This document shows positions 47,176 through 55,818 of a stretch of 64,000 nt of DNA, one piece after another. A program made the position numbers and the translations under genes. This DNA is from Thalassomonas sp. RHCl1. GTDB lineage: Bacteria > Pseudomonadota > Gammaproteobacteria > Enterobacterales > Alteromonadaceae. The stretch's first letter is position 1. Each line of letters begins with the position of its first letter. The notes below the pieces were generated by a model. The model did no database searches, had not been told where the DNA came from, and saw nothing but the letters and a program-made list of their open reading frames with translations. Location: positions 62,001-126,000 of the forward strand of contig NZ_CANDNZ010000016.1 in NCBI RefSeq assembly GCF_947387555.1, in the 5' to 3' direction.

Positions 47176-47456
47176 CGCTTTTCCCTATCCCTTTCTTGTT
47201 CCTGTGCCGGTTGCTGGTATTCAACAAAACGCAAGACGCCGACAATGCTGACAAAATTCAGCAAAGCGTAAAGCATGGCAATATCGAGAAAATAGGAGTG
47301 CCCGGATAAAAATCCCAGCACAGCAATGAGTAACACGGTTTTAGTACCAAACAGGTTAGCCGCCAAAATCCGGTCATAAAGGCTCGGCCCGATATAAGCG
47401 CGCAACAGGGCAAGAAACATAATAATAAAAATGGCCAGGATAGACGCCAACAACAT
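47172..47456 (-). CDS. mrpF: Mrp antiporter subunit F (94 aa)
   Basis: Three-span MrpF/MnhF-family protein with the conserved GPSLYDRILAANLFGTKTVL block (~28-47), whose Asp is required in studied homologs, and YFLDIAMLYALLNFVSIVGVLRF (in part). The start overlaps the MrpE stop (TAATG). Confidence 0.93.
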   Translation of the reverse strand: MLLASILAIFIIMFLALLRAYIGPSLYDRILAANLFGTKTVLLIAVLGFLSGHSYFLDIAMLYALLNFVSIVGVLRFVEYQQPAQEQERDREKR

Positions 47457-47926
47457 TAGCTTTCCAGCTCTTTGATACGCTTGGCCATTTCACCGTTTAA
47501 TAACGCCTCGGCCAACTCCCGGGTAAGGGCATGCACCTGAATCGAGTCCCGATCAAGGTGCAGGCTTAAGGTGCCGGGGGTTAAAGTAATTGAGTTGGCA
47601 AAAATAACCTTACTAAGATCGTCTTTAAAATCAAGCGGAATGGTGATGATGGTCGGACTTAAGGCTTTTTCTCCCCGAAAGATTAACTTCAACACATAAA
47701 AGCTACTGTAAACAATTTCTTTGAGCAGCCAGGCATAGAAGGGAACAATGCGGCTGAACAGGTGCAGGGGTAATGACTCCCGGTCAAGCAAACGCATACG
47801 CCGGGTAATGAGCAACACCAGCATAATCGACACAAAGCCCAGGAAAAACAGTAACCCGGTATGAATCTCTGAATTAGATGCCCAAAAAGCGAGCAATAGC
47901 AAAAATAAACTAAAGGTATAACGCAT
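47456..47926 (-). CDS. mrpE: Mrp antiporter subunit E (156 aa)
   Basis: MrpE/MnhE-family protein: hydrophobic N-terminus with spans at ~4-20 and 24-42, then a soluble domain with ANSITLTPGTLSLHLDRD (~110-127), the family hallmark. First gene of the antiporter operon. The operon order E-F-G-(A'B)-C-D-D-small-D matches the group-3 Mrp type of marine and alkaliphilic proteobacteria, which exports Na+ (or another monovalent cation) against proton influx. Confidence 0.92.
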   Translation of the reverse strand: MRYTFSLFLLLLAFWASNSEIHTGLLFFLGFVSIMLVLLITRRMRLLDRESLPLHLFSRIVPFYAWLLKEIVYSSFYVLKLIFRGEKALSPTIITIPLDFKDDLSKVIFANSITLTPGTLSLHLDRDSIQVHALTRELAEALLNGEMAKRIKELES

Positions 47927-47982
47927 AAAGTTATTCTCTATGTGATCTGTCGGCTGTTAGCCGATCGATAAAACAACCGGCT

Positions 47983-48843
47983 TTAATCTTGTTCCAGCTT
48001 GACCACCAAACAATCGGCGCGCAGATTATGCAGGACTTTTTCTGTGGTATTACCGTGAAAATAACTACTGATCCCATGATGACCCATACAGCCCATGATC
48101 ACCAAGTCACAGTGTAACTCTCCGGCTAGATGGGGAATGGTTTTTTCCGGAGGTCCCGAGCCGATATGCCCGGGAACTGTATCCATCTCAAACTCGGCCA
48201 ATAACGCAGCCATTTTCTCTTTTGCTTTTGGGGATTTTTTCTGCTCGATTTCGTGCCTGTCCACCAGCTCTAACTCCAGCAAAGGTTTGGCAATGGGAAT
48301 ACTGTATGCGGCATGTAGCTGATGATCATAAGCTAATGACCAGAAATTTCCCCAGCCCAGTACCGACTTGTTCAGTTGCTGGTGCTGACTTTCATCGGTT
48401 GATAAATCCAGGGACAATAAAATATTGGCCTCAGGTTTCCATTTGATATGAGAGGCGATCAAAATAGGACAGGATAATTGGCGCAGCAACTGCCAGTCGG
48501 TCGGGGTATGAAACAGGGACTCAGTGCGGTGACGGGTTTTAACCACAAGGTCTACGTTTTTTTGCCGGCAATGTTCGAGCACCCAGTCGGCAATATTATC
48601 GCTGTTAACCACTTTACTGGTGATCTCACTAACATCCTGAAAAATTTTTTGAATATTATTCGCCAGTAACTCTCTGGCTTGATCCATTTGCTGTGCAACA
48701 GTAAATTGTGAGTCATCTCCACAATGAATGAATTTAATGATTTCCAATCTGGTACCTATTGGCAGGCTGAGATCATAAGCCTTTTCCAATGCAAAGGTTT
48801 CATCATCTTTGATATCCGCAATCACTAAAACATTCTTCACCAT
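47983..48843 (-). CDS. Tandem universal stress protein (UspE-like, 286 aa)
   Basis: Start chosen at ATG 48843, which has GGAG upstream and begins with the canonical NVLVIADI strand. Two UspA domains in tandem, ~1-140 and ~150-286. The second ends with the nucleotide-binding pattern LVIMGCMGHHGISSYFHGNTTEKVLHN, close to G-2x-G-9x-G-(S/T). The first is more degenerate, as in UspE. It lies 56 bp before MrpE on the same strand, so it may be co-transcribed with the antiporter and act in salt or energy stress. Confidence 0.88.
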   Translation of the reverse strand: MVKNVLVIADIKDDETFALEKAYDLSLPIGTRLEIIKFIHCGDDSQFTVAQQMDQARELLANNIQKIFQDVSEITSKVVNSDNIADWVLEHCRQKNVDLVVKTRHRTESLFHTPTDWQLLRQLSCPILIASHIKWKPEANILLSLDLSTDESQHQQLNKSVLGWGNFWSLAYDHQLHAAYSIPIAKPLLELELVDRHEIEQKKSPKAKEKMAALLAEFEMDTVPGHIGSGPPEKTIPHLAGELHCDLVIMGCMGHHGISSYFHGNTTEKVLHNLRADCLVVKLEQD

Positions 48844-49466
48844 GGCTTTACTCCAGTTATGAAGGGACATCACTCTGAGTTTGTTACTCAATCCGTCGAT
48901 GCATAAACTAAAAGCTAATTGAACGTCCGATCCGATAAATCGTTAACTATAGAGTATAGATTATGGGGAGAATATTGGCATTTGAGCTCGATGAACAAGC
49001 ACAACACAAAGGTAACCACCTGCCTTTAAAGGCATTTTCAACCATTGCGCGGATAGAAAATACCATGCCAGCGATGATGATGTTTCATTGCTTAGCTGAC
49101 TAAGCGACAAGGCAAAGGCCGATACGGCAAAAGTCATTCAGGATAATGCAGATAAAATTTTGAACAAAAATCACTCAACTCAGGTTCTAAGAACGTCAGT
49201 TTTCCTTGGTAATCACACTCACTTAAGAAATATGCCAACATTACGTTTTAAAAAGACAGAAAGAGATATCGTCAATTCAGGAGACTTACATGACAGAACA
49301 TGTGCCTGTAACAGAAATTAGAGGATCTGGTAGATCTCAGACTAGCGACAAGTTCCTCTTTTTACAGCAGCCAAACGACAGTGCCGCCATCAAGTTTTAA
49401 TAGCGGCATCTTTATTTCTTGACCAGGTACATAGCACTTTAAGCTTAATTCAGCAGATTCATCGGT
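48844..49466. other. Intergenic region, 623 bp
   Basis: AT-rich gap between the Usp gene and the DUF-like gene at 49467, both on the minus strand. It contains one plus-strand small ORF with a good ribosome site (49290-49400, listed separately). Otherwise I see no terminator, repeat or RNA gene. Confidence 0.5.
49290..49400 (+). CDS. Candidate small protein (36 aa)
   Basis: ATG 49290 is preceded at proper spacing by a clear AGGAG site. The product begins MTEHVPVTEIRGSGRS and ends DSAAIKF; it has no hydrophobic span, and I do not recognise it. Both neighbouring genes are on the other strand, so it would need its own promoter. A near-consensus ribosome site is the only support. Confidence 0.35.
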   Translation: MTEHVPVTEIRGSGRSQTSDKFLFLQQPNDSAAIKF

Positions 49467-50030
49467 TTAATCACCGGATGGAAAAAAGCGAATACGAAAC
49501 ACCACGACTTCGCCAGAAGAGGCACTCATCAGCTTCTCTGCCTCATCATTCCATAGGTGAAGTCTCATCATTTTACCGCAATAGGTTTGTTTCGGGCTGT
49601 CTTCTGCTGCCGGAATTTCCAATAACGGGTTTGTCTCCAGGGGATTGTCCTCTGTGATGGTCAGTGCATAGTCCGTCTGTGCTTCCAATATAACAACCTG
49701 CTCCGACGGCTTGAAAAAATTGCCGTCGGTAAGAAATTCCATCGCATCATCACGCAGGGGTTTTGCCTCAATGAAACGCGGATCATGATGAAATTTGTCG
49801 AAGCTTTCCGTATTTGGGATCTGGGTTAGTGCCCCTTGTTCCGGCACCATGCCAGGGTTGTTGGTGGCAAGCACGGCAAAAGAGCGCAGAGATTGGATGC
49901 CACATTCTTCCAGTACAGGTGCGACGATAGGGAAATACTCCCCGAATACCTGCATTTCTTTGCCTTTAATCACTTTTCCAAAAGCAAAATCAAGCAAGGT
50001 GTCAGATTTTAATGTTAATTCAAGAGTCAT
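49467..50030 (-). CDS. Hypothetical protein, possibly a ferredoxin-like/DUF1330-type fold (187 aa)
   Basis: Cytoplasmic, acidic protein with no signal or membrane segment. Parts resemble dimeric alpha/beta-barrel proteins of the DUF1330 kind: FGEYFPIVAPVLEECG, FDKFHHDPRFIEAKPLRDDAMEFLTDGNFF. The match is loose. GGAGAAAA precedes ATG 50030. It is transcribed away from a TetR gene across a 149-bp gap with palindromes, so it is probably the regulator's target. Confidence 0.7.
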   Translation of the reverse strand: MTLELTLKSDTLLDFAFGKVIKGKEMQVFGEYFPIVAPVLEECGIQSLRSFAVLATNNPGMVPEQGALTQIPNTESFDKFHHDPRFIEAKPLRDDAMEFLTDGNFFKPSEQVVILEAQTDYALTITEDNPLETNPLLEIPAAEDSPKQTYCGKMMRLHLWNDEAEKLMSASSGEVVVFRIRFFPSGD

Positions 50031-50084
50031 TCGTTTTCTCCAATGTTTTTCATAAACGGTGAGCCGGCATTGTGGAACCTTTAA

Positions 50085-50134
50085 TTCCGGAAGTCAACAT
50101 TTCCATATAACAATTTCGGAATTATATATTTCCG
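50085..50134. promoter_or_regulatory. Candidate TetR operator palindromes
   Basis: Within the divergent gap, TTCCGGAA (50085-50092) is a perfect palindrome, and CGGAA (50117-50121) is mirrored by TTCCG (50130-50134) across 8 AT bases. The shared half-site CGGAA/TTCCG in both suggests a regulator binding site between the TetR gene and its divergent neighbour. Confidence 0.45.
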
Positions 50135-50179
50135 CAATAGACGTTTACCCTATGAAGAAATATCTGTTAAGATCGCGCC

Positions 50180-50761
50180 ATGACACAAAAGACACCCAGA
50201 CGCCCCGATAATACCAGGGGCCGAAAGCGCGATACGACCCGTACCGATGCCATACTCAAAGCAGCGGCTTCGTTACTGTTAGAGGTCGGCTTTGACCGAT
50301 TCCGCATCCAGGATGTAGCAACCCGTGCCGGTTCAGGCACTGGTGCAATTTATCGGCGCTGGCCTACGAAAGAATCACTTATCATCGAAGCAATCAGGAA
50401 CATGCCCGTGCCCGAGGCACCGGTAACTGATGATCCTGTGGCAGACTTACGGGCAATTGTTGCTCCCAGGTGCATCAGCTCAGCGGAAAAACCTGATCTG
50501 GTGCCGGGCCTTATTTCAGCAATGCGCTCCGATGTGGGTATCGAAAAAGTCGTCAAGGAAGGTTATAGCCACGAATATATGCGAAATGCCATCGCACGCA
50601 TAATCGGCGACGATCACCCACACCTTGATCTGCTTAGCGAGCTCACGCCGGCAATAACACTGCTGAGATCTTCATTCACTCCTGAGTCGATCGACCCTCA
50701 AGCTATGACAGACGAGATCATTTCACTCATTCAATCCGTAGCCAAAGACACCTCGTCTTAG
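50180..50761 (+). CDS. TetR-family transcriptional regulator (193 aa)
   Basis: N-terminal TetR DNA-binding domain (~20-70) with TRTDAILKAAASLLLEVGFDRFRIQDVA and the recognition helix region AGSGTGAIYRRWPTKESLI. The C-terminal ligand-binding half is variable and gives no ligand clue. It is divergent from the 187-aa hypothetical gene and probably represses it and itself. A Lys/Arg-rich start (RRPDNTRGRKRD) precedes the fold. Confidence 0.92.
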   Translation: MTQKTPRRPDNTRGRKRDTTRTDAILKAAASLLLEVGFDRFRIQDVATRAGSGTGAIYRRWPTKESLIIEAIRNMPVPEAPVTDDPVADLRAIVAPRCISSAEKPDLVPGLISAMRSDVGIEKVVKEGYSHEYMRNAIARIIGDDHPHLDLLSELTPAITLLRSSFTPESIDPQAMTDEIISLIQSVAKDTSS

Positions 50762-50959
50762 CCGATCAGCAAAATATATGGGCAGCGATGAGGTATTCAC
50801 ATTCGGGCATGGTAAATCAGGAGGCACTTCAAAAGAAAAGGGTGCAACCGGCGATAACTTTAGCCCAATGATACAAGGGCTACGATAAAATGGTTAACTC
50901 TGTAAAGCTGCGTGCAAGTTATCAACACGGTTGAATTGGCTAACGCACAGCGGATAAAC

Positions 50960-50988
50960 ACGGGCTTCCCTGTTATCAGCCCGTTTTT
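50960..50988. terminator. Bidirectional hairpin terminator
   Basis: ACGGGCT (50960-50966) pairs with AGCCCGT (50978-50984), followed on the plus strand by TTTTT. It sits ~200 bp after the TetR gene and covers the last codons of the oppositely transcribed nitrilase-like gene, so it can serve both. Confidence 0.65.
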
Positions 50989-52706
50989 ACGGCCATAAGT
51001 TTATTCGCGGCGGCAAGAGGGTGAAGCAAAGCTTTGGTGATCTTGCCATGCTGATGCCTAACAACAGGTTGATTGACATAACCATCAAACTTTCGGGATT
51101 TCCACGGCGTAAATAAAGTGAAATCCGTGGTTAGATTGGCAATAAAGCCGGTAGATTTTTTAGCTGTTATCCGGGCATTATGCTTGCCAGATGAGTCCTG
51201 GGCAAAGTTTTTCTCGCGACTGGCGGCAAGGATACAAATCCTGTTTTCAGCAGCGCGAGCCAACAGGCTATAGTCAACCTCGCCAGCTTCCTGGATATCA
51301 AAAGGCAGCAATAACACGTGAATGTTATTTAACGCCGCCACTTGGACCATTTCAGGCATATTCGCGTCATCTGCCGTCAACATCGCCACATTAATATTGC
51401 CTTGCTCTAAGGGCAGCTGGATAATATTTAACTTATCCCCCAAAGGCGTCCATCGATATCGTTGGCAAAAATGCAATTGCTGTTGGGCGGCCAACAGGCC
51501 ATGTTCACTGATTAATACCGCCTGATGCATATCATCAATGACCAAACTGGTGCATACGTATTGAAAGGGCCTTAGCTTGGCGCTAATTTGCTCGATTAAC
51601 TGCCGGCTCAGGTATGCTAACTGAGTGCGTTGTTTTACATCATGGGTGATTTCTTTATCGCCAAGGAAAAATAACTCCGGTAGTTGAATAATGTCACTGA
51701 GATTATTTTCAATATAATGACAAACATCTTCAATGGCTTGCTCATAAGTTTTATAGGTCGCAAATAGTGCCGCATTAACACTTGCCGGGACATTGCTGTT
51801 AATGTCATCACTTACCCGGGATTTAGACGATTGTTTTAACGCTTGGTAAAGCTCAGGGCGGCGTTGCTGAAAAAGTTCGCTGCCATCGGGGCGGCGCTTG
51901 TCTTCAGCCAGGATCACATCTATATCAGCAAAAGCAAAGCCTTCTTCATTGTGCGCAATTGTTGCTAATATTTTGCCGTCAGCAGAGACGATTTGGCTTT
52001 TACCGCCGCCAAAAAGAAATTTTTCGGGAATAAAGTATTGCTCAGAAAAAGCGCTCATATGTTCCGGGGGAATAAGCGGACCGACTTTATTTGCCGCTGC
52101 TAAAAAAACCTTGTTTTCACACGCCCGGGCAGGGCCATGCAAACCGGCCTGGTCGCGTGCAAATGTGCTCAGGGAATGACAGAGCAACTGCGCCCCTGTT
52201 AAGGCCAGTTCACGCGGTGCTTCAAAGGTCATCCCTTCATAACCGCTGAATAAGCCTAGATTTCCAAACGGTGTTGCGGTAACTTCAGAGACTTTATTGC
52301 CGGGAATAAAAAAATCATGTTCATGACCGAACAAGGTTTGCTTATCGGCTTGGAGCATGAGCTTGCCCAGCGGTGAAAATAAACACGAGGTCACACTGAT
52401 ATTTGACCTGACCCTGGGATCTTGATGTTCACGTGACGGGTCTCGTCTTAACGTAACATTGAGCACTATATAACAATCATGTTTTTTAGCTTGCTCACCT
52501 ATGCGCTGTAGAAACATACCGTCCGTTGTTAAGGCTGCATGCCATGCCTGGTTATGATCGACGTACCAGGAAAGGCTATTGCAAAACTCCGGAAGCACGA
52601 TGAGATCAGGCTTGCACATGGCCGCCTCATCCACGACACGAATGCAGGTTTCCAGGTTCTCTTGAACATTTAAACTGGTGGCAAACTGACAGACAGCAAC
52701 ACGCAT
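50976..52706 (-). CDS. Double nitrilase-fold protein, catalytic cysteines apparently absent (576 aa)
   Basis: Two carbon-nitrogen-hydrolase domains in one chain. Domain 1 (~1-290) keeps the glutamate (DLIVLPEFCNSL, ~40) and lysine (QADKQTLFGHEHDFFIPG, ~135) of the Glu-Lys-Cys triad, but the position of the catalytic Cys reads GLFSGYEGMTFEAPREL, with Ser/Gly. Domain 2 (~310-560) keeps a glutamate (IIQLPELFFLG), has Arg in the place of Lys (FCQRYRWTPLGDK), and reads VAMLTADDANMPEM where GxxICYD is expected. RAAENRICILAAS matches the conserved C-terminal strand. It may be a pseudoenzyme, a scaffold or an enzyme with shifted chemistry. It is monocistronic, with no informative neighbours. Confidence 0.8.
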   Translation of the reverse strand: MRVAVCQFATSLNVQENLETCIRVVDEAAMCKPDLIVLPEFCNSLSWYVDHNQAWHAALTTDGMFLQRIGEQAKKHDCYIVLNVTLRRDPSREHQDPRVRSNISVTSCLFSPLGKLMLQADKQTLFGHEHDFFIPGNKVSEVTATPFGNLGLFSGYEGMTFEAPRELALTGAQLLCHSLSTFARDQAGLHGPARACENKVFLAAANKVGPLIPPEHMSAFSEQYFIPEKFLFGGGKSQIVSADGKILATIAHNEEGFAFADIDVILAEDKRRPDGSELFQQRRPELYQALKQSSKSRVSDDINSNVPASVNAALFATYKTYEQAIEDVCHYIENNLSDIIQLPELFFLGDKEITHDVKQRTQLAYLSRQLIEQISAKLRPFQYVCTSLVIDDMHQAVLISEHGLLAAQQQLHFCQRYRWTPLGDKLNIIQLPLEQGNINVAMLTADDANMPEMVQVAALNNIHVLLLPFDIQEAGEVDYSLLARAAENRICILAASREKNFAQDSSGKHNARITAKKSTGFIANLTTDFTLFTPWKSRKFDGYVNQPVVRHQHGKITKALLHPLAAANKLMAVKTG

Positions 52707-52938
52707 GATTTAATTTCCATTTGGCCGATCATTAGTTGGATTTGGGCATGTTAACGCACGAGATGTTATCAAGTTTTTATTACCGTAAAGTGCTTCTCTG
52801 GGGCTATCTATGCTCCAAAGGTTATGCAAATAAAGCGCTTGCTGGCAATAAAAACTTGATGGTTATACAGTCACCCCCAAAATTAAGCCGCTAAAAATAA
52901 CAGATTTTCAGCGTTTTAACGAGCTAAAATCCCCCCTG

Positions 52939-53139
52939 ATGAGGATATATCTGCTATACGGCAGCTTTCATCATTTGAACTCAAGGTTCATAATGGTCAT
53001 TGATTGCGCTGATCCCGTATCTAAAAAAAGAGTAGATAAGTATAAAAAGCCGGATGACGTATTTAACCATTCAAAAGGCTATGATTGGGTAGATTTAAAG
53101 ACAATAGGAGAATGGTTAAGGCATAACTTCAAGGAGTAA
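52939..53139 (+). CDS. Hypothetical small protein (66 aa)
   Basis: A short ORF in an otherwise empty ~600-bp stretch. Two starts are possible: ATG 52939 or ATG 52993 (47 aa, MVIDCADPVSKKRVDKYKK); neither has a good ribosome site. It is charged and contains WVDLKTIGEWLRHNFKE at the C-terminus. No family recognised; it could be a gene remnant. Confidence 0.35.
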   Translation: MRIYLLYGSFHHLNSRFIMVIDCADPVSKKRVDKYKKPDDVFNHSKGYDWVDLKTIGEWLRHNFKE

Positions 53140-53282
53140 AGGGCACGTCGACAATAACTAAACCTGTTTGGCTGGTGTAAAAAATTATGAGTACCCTGCC
53201 AAAGAGGGTGCCCATAAATATGGGTCATCGATCCTTGTAAACCTGTGTGTTTCACTGTCAAAATTCAGATGTGACTTTTAAT

Positions 53283-53297
53283 AGAGGTGAAACCTCT
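53283..53297 (-). terminator. Weak hairpin after the 632-aa gene
   Basis: On the minus strand AGAGGT, loop TTC, ACCTCT, then ATTAAAAG: a 6-bp stem just downstream of the stop at 53308. A short stem and weak T-run make it only a candidate. Confidence 0.3.
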
Positions 53298-53307
53298 GTC
53301 CGTAAGC

Positions 53308-55206
53308 TTAACCAGGCATATTCTTCAACACATTTTTCAGTGACGTCATAATCCGAGACAATACCGAACTTAAAAACTCCATCGCCTCGTTATGTCGGGT
53401 TAATAACTGGTTGGCATCAACGCTTACCATAGTGCCGCGGTTTTCCAGGCTAACCTGGTAATTGGTGATGTCGGTGTAAAGCGTGGTTAGCTCTTCATCA
53501 GACAAGGTTTGATCGCCGTCACTGTCATAGTCGTTCTTCCAGTCGATATAGGCGGTATGATCGTTGTCCTCCGGGCTGGCAACATCTGAGCTGACAATCC
53601 AGGCGTAAAATTTGCCGAACTCCTCTATGTTGTCTGAGCTTGCCAAGTGCACTCCTTTCTTGTCTTCCCGTTCAAATTTACCTATCCATTCCTGCCATTT
53701 ACGGGCTTCTTCGAGCATTTTGTTCATGTCGCTCAGTTCATCGGCGGCGTCCCGGTATTGTTTCTCTTTTACCGTCGAGTATTGGCGATGGCTTTGCATA
53801 AAGCGGTCTTTCATCAAATAATGCTCGTTGATTTCATCTATTGTCTTTTGTATTGAGGCTTTAAAAGCATTGATATCATTATCTATATTGGTAAATTCCC
53901 AGTTTAAAAGGCCGCTATTACCATCATTGTAAATAGGATGATTTGGTAGAGCAGCATCAGGAGCTGCTGGTTTGAAATATTGCTTTGTGGGATCAACGGC
54001 GCGTATCCAGGTGGTAAATTCATGCCAGGTATTTTGATCTACCGTTGAATGAAAACCGCCATTGTTACTATCTGCAATCTTTTTTTGCCACTGCTCAGCC
54101 CCTTCCAATAATAATTTATAGGGGGCAACGCCGCCTTCCCACAGGTCCTGACTAAGATGAAGCTGATTGTCGGGGTGGCTGACATTGTAATTGTATTCCA
54201 GTTGAATAAGATCTAAGCCAGTCATGCTTTTGGCATCGGCTTCGGCTGCCAGGGCGGTGGAATTATTGAAAGCTTCGGGAATTAGATTGCGGTATAAGTT
54301 GCGGTAAGGATCCTGAGCACTGGCGGGGGTAAAGTCCTCACGAATTTTTCCGCTGCCGATATCGCCATTGTATTTTTTATACAGGTATTCAAAGATGCTG
54401 TCGCCCATTTGCGCTTTGCTCGGCACTTTTGTCCCGTTGCTGCCATTGGAAAATGAGAAAGCGGCGCGTAAAATCTCGTCGTAATCCAAAGAAATGTTAA
54501 CGGCCACTGAAATGTCGGTATCGTTATAGCCAACAAGTTTTGCTTGTTTGTTCTTAAAAACCTCTCCGTAGTATATGCTGTCGGCATTGTCTTCTTTGAC
54601 CGCCTTGTCAGAAGCCACTTGCTTGTTTACTTCAAAAATATGCGATTTTCCGTCAGCCAATGTCAGTCCGTTTTCATCATATATTTTGATGATGTTATCG
54701 ATCAGCTGGTCTGCTTCTGCTTCTGTGTTGATGCCGGCCCGGGCCAATAATGCCTGTGCCGAGTCTATGTCATCGACGCCGTAATGGTTGTTGTTGTTAA
54801 TTTTGGTGGTGATTTCAGCGCCACCGTTTTTGACAAGATCGTGATAGGCATCGCGTAAATAATCCTCGTTATCATAATCCCAGGGGGTGATATTCGAGCG
54901 TCGGGTGGCTATTTCAAACTCATACTGATCGTTGTGCTCCCATTCGCTGCGCTGATCGCTTGTTAAACCGTCAAATTCTGACAAGGTTGATTGCCATGTT
55001 TTGGTTAAATATTCGTCCAGGGTATAAGTTGTCGTCCCGTTTGCATCGTAACCAGTTAAATCCCGGTGCAGATCAGCGGAAGTAAGCAGTTTGAGATCGG
55101 TTAAGTCATTAAAAACCCCATAGCTGGTGGCCTTTTCTACCTCTCCTTCGGTTTCGATATTCTTCGAATCCAGGTTGGTGAATAACTTGTCGGTAATAAA
55201 TGGCAT
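53308..55206 (-). CDS. Large type III needle-tip/translocator candidate, EF-hand-containing paralog (632 aa)
   Basis: Paralog of the 700-aa protein upstream; the starts match (MPFITDKLFTNLD / MPYITDRLFSNLD) and the C-termini are nearly colinear. The last ~45 residues (SVDANQLLTRHNEAMEFLSSVLSR and on) are an amphipathic helix of the kind ending IpaD/SipD tip proteins, preceded by a helical KWQEWIGKFERE region. Residues ~391-440 carry a W-x-x-F-x-x-W module with an EF-hand-like loop. At ~561-572 DSDGDQTLSDEE is a canonical EF-hand calcium loop, absent from the paralog. No Sec signal. AGGAG precedes ATG 55206. It lies beside SctF/I/J/K genes and has its own upstream region that duplicates the operon's. 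The type III assignment rests on context and on the C-terminal helix; it is about twice the IpaD length. Confidence 0.65.
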   Translation of the reverse strand: MPFITDKLFTNLDSKNIETEGEVEKATSYGVFNDLTDLKLLTSADLHRDLTGYDANGTTTYTLDEYLTKTWQSTLSEFDGLTSDQRSEWEHNDQYEFEIATRRSNITPWDYDNEDYLRDAYHDLVKNGGAEITTKINNNNHYGVDDIDSAQALLARAGINTEAEADQLIDNIIKIYDENGLTLADGKSHIFEVNKQVASDKAVKEDNADSIYYGEVFKNKQAKLVGYNDTDISVAVNISLDYDEILRAAFSFSNGSNGTKVPSKAQMGDSIFEYLYKKYNGDIGSGKIREDFTPASAQDPYRNLYRNLIPEAFNNSTALAAEADAKSMTGLDLIQLEYNYNVSHPDNQLHLSQDLWEGGVAPYKLLLEGAEQWQKKIADSNNGGFHSTVDQNTWHEFTTWIRAVDPTKQYFKPAAPDAALPNHPIYNDGNSGLLNWEFTNIDNDINAFKASIQKTIDEINEHYLMKDRFMQSHRQYSTVKEKQYRDAADELSDMNKMLEEARKWQEWIGKFEREDKKGVHLASSDNIEEFGKFYAWIVSSDVASPEDNDHTAYIDWKNDYDSDGDQTLSDEELTTLYTDITNYQVSLENRGTMVSVDANQLLTRHNEAMEFLSSVLSRIMTSLKNVLKNMPG

Positions 55207-55375
55207 TTTTTACTGCTCCTGTGAGAGTAAGGGTTAAGCGTCAGCCCGGTTTTCACGGCTGGCGGTATCTTGTTAATTGGTCTAGCCGTAATTTCGGCGC
55301 CAGCTGAACTTATGTGCGAATTCAATGTTGCCAGTGCCCTGGAGTCTTTCAGCAAGATTTCCTGAAAAAGTGCAA

Positions 55376-55409
55376 CCCCATAGATTCACACGTGAAATCC
55401 TCAATGGGG
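55376..55409. repeat. Imperfect inverted repeat in the leader of the 632-aa gene
   Basis: CCCCAT (55376-55381) pairs with ATGGGG (55404-55409); inside are GATT/AATC and a central CACGTG (55389-55394). It could be a leader hairpin or a regulator site about 170 bp before the start codon. Confidence 0.45.
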
Positions 55410-55500
55410 CGGGCTGGCTTTCGTGATTAGCTGCCCGGGAGCATATTCAGTTATGCTGTTAACTTTATTTTCCTGTCATCAAGCGCTCACTGGGCAATAC

Positions 55501-55618
55501 CGGTTATGGCGTCGACCATTGAACTTTTGTTTATCAGCTAACTTGGTTAAAGCTTGTGCTTAATGGGAGACAGGTAAGCTCAAACTGTTTTTACTTTTCG
55601 CTACTTTTTCTTCGATTC
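55501..55618. promoter_or_regulatory. Duplicated T3SS upstream block, copy A
   Basis: Aligns without gaps to 60923-61040 at an offset of 5422 bp. The right-most 37 bp (from 55582, starting AAACTGTTTTTACTTTT) is identical at 34 of 37 positions; GTTTATCAG at 55529 is exact; the rest is looser. Both copies lie upstream of a minus-strand type III gene, so a shared promoter/activator site is likely. This copy begins ~295 bp before the 632-aa gene. Confidence 0.7.
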
Positions 55619-55745
55619 CCCACTTTCATTTCCTCTTTTTTGCGTATTGCATAAAAGAAACGCCGGACTTTTCTGGTTGTCCATGGCGAGCGGAAGTGTT
55701 GTTATCTTAGGAGTTATTGGTTGGTGGAGGACTGATTTGGGCTTT

Positions 55746-55791
55746 AAACGCTCTAACACACTGAATTTAACTTCAGTGTATTAGAGCGTTT
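55746..55791. terminator. Long hairpin terminator after the 700-aa gene
   Basis: A 20-position stem with one mismatch: arms 55746-55765 and 55772-55791 around a 6-base loop (TTTAAC). The outer stem is AACGCTCTAA/TTAGAGCGTT. On the minus strand it follows the stop at 55819; flanking A/T runs give it terminator character in both directions. Confidence 0.85.
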
Positions 55792-55818
55792 TCCATTTCA
55801 AAGGATTAATGCCTGGCT

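Larger units (their letters stand above)
55207..55818. promoter_or_regulatory. Intergenic region between the two tip-like genes
   Basis: 612 bp with no gene. From left to right it holds an imperfect inverted repeat (55376-55409), a ~118-bp block duplicated upstream of the chaperone gene (55501-55618) and a strong terminator (55746-55791). The 632-aa gene therefore has a promoter and long leader of its own. Confidence 0.7.

Noticed and set aside
53190-53235. ACCCT/AGGGT and CCCAT/ATGGG hairpins
   Set aside because: Short stems without a T-run; not convincing as terminators.
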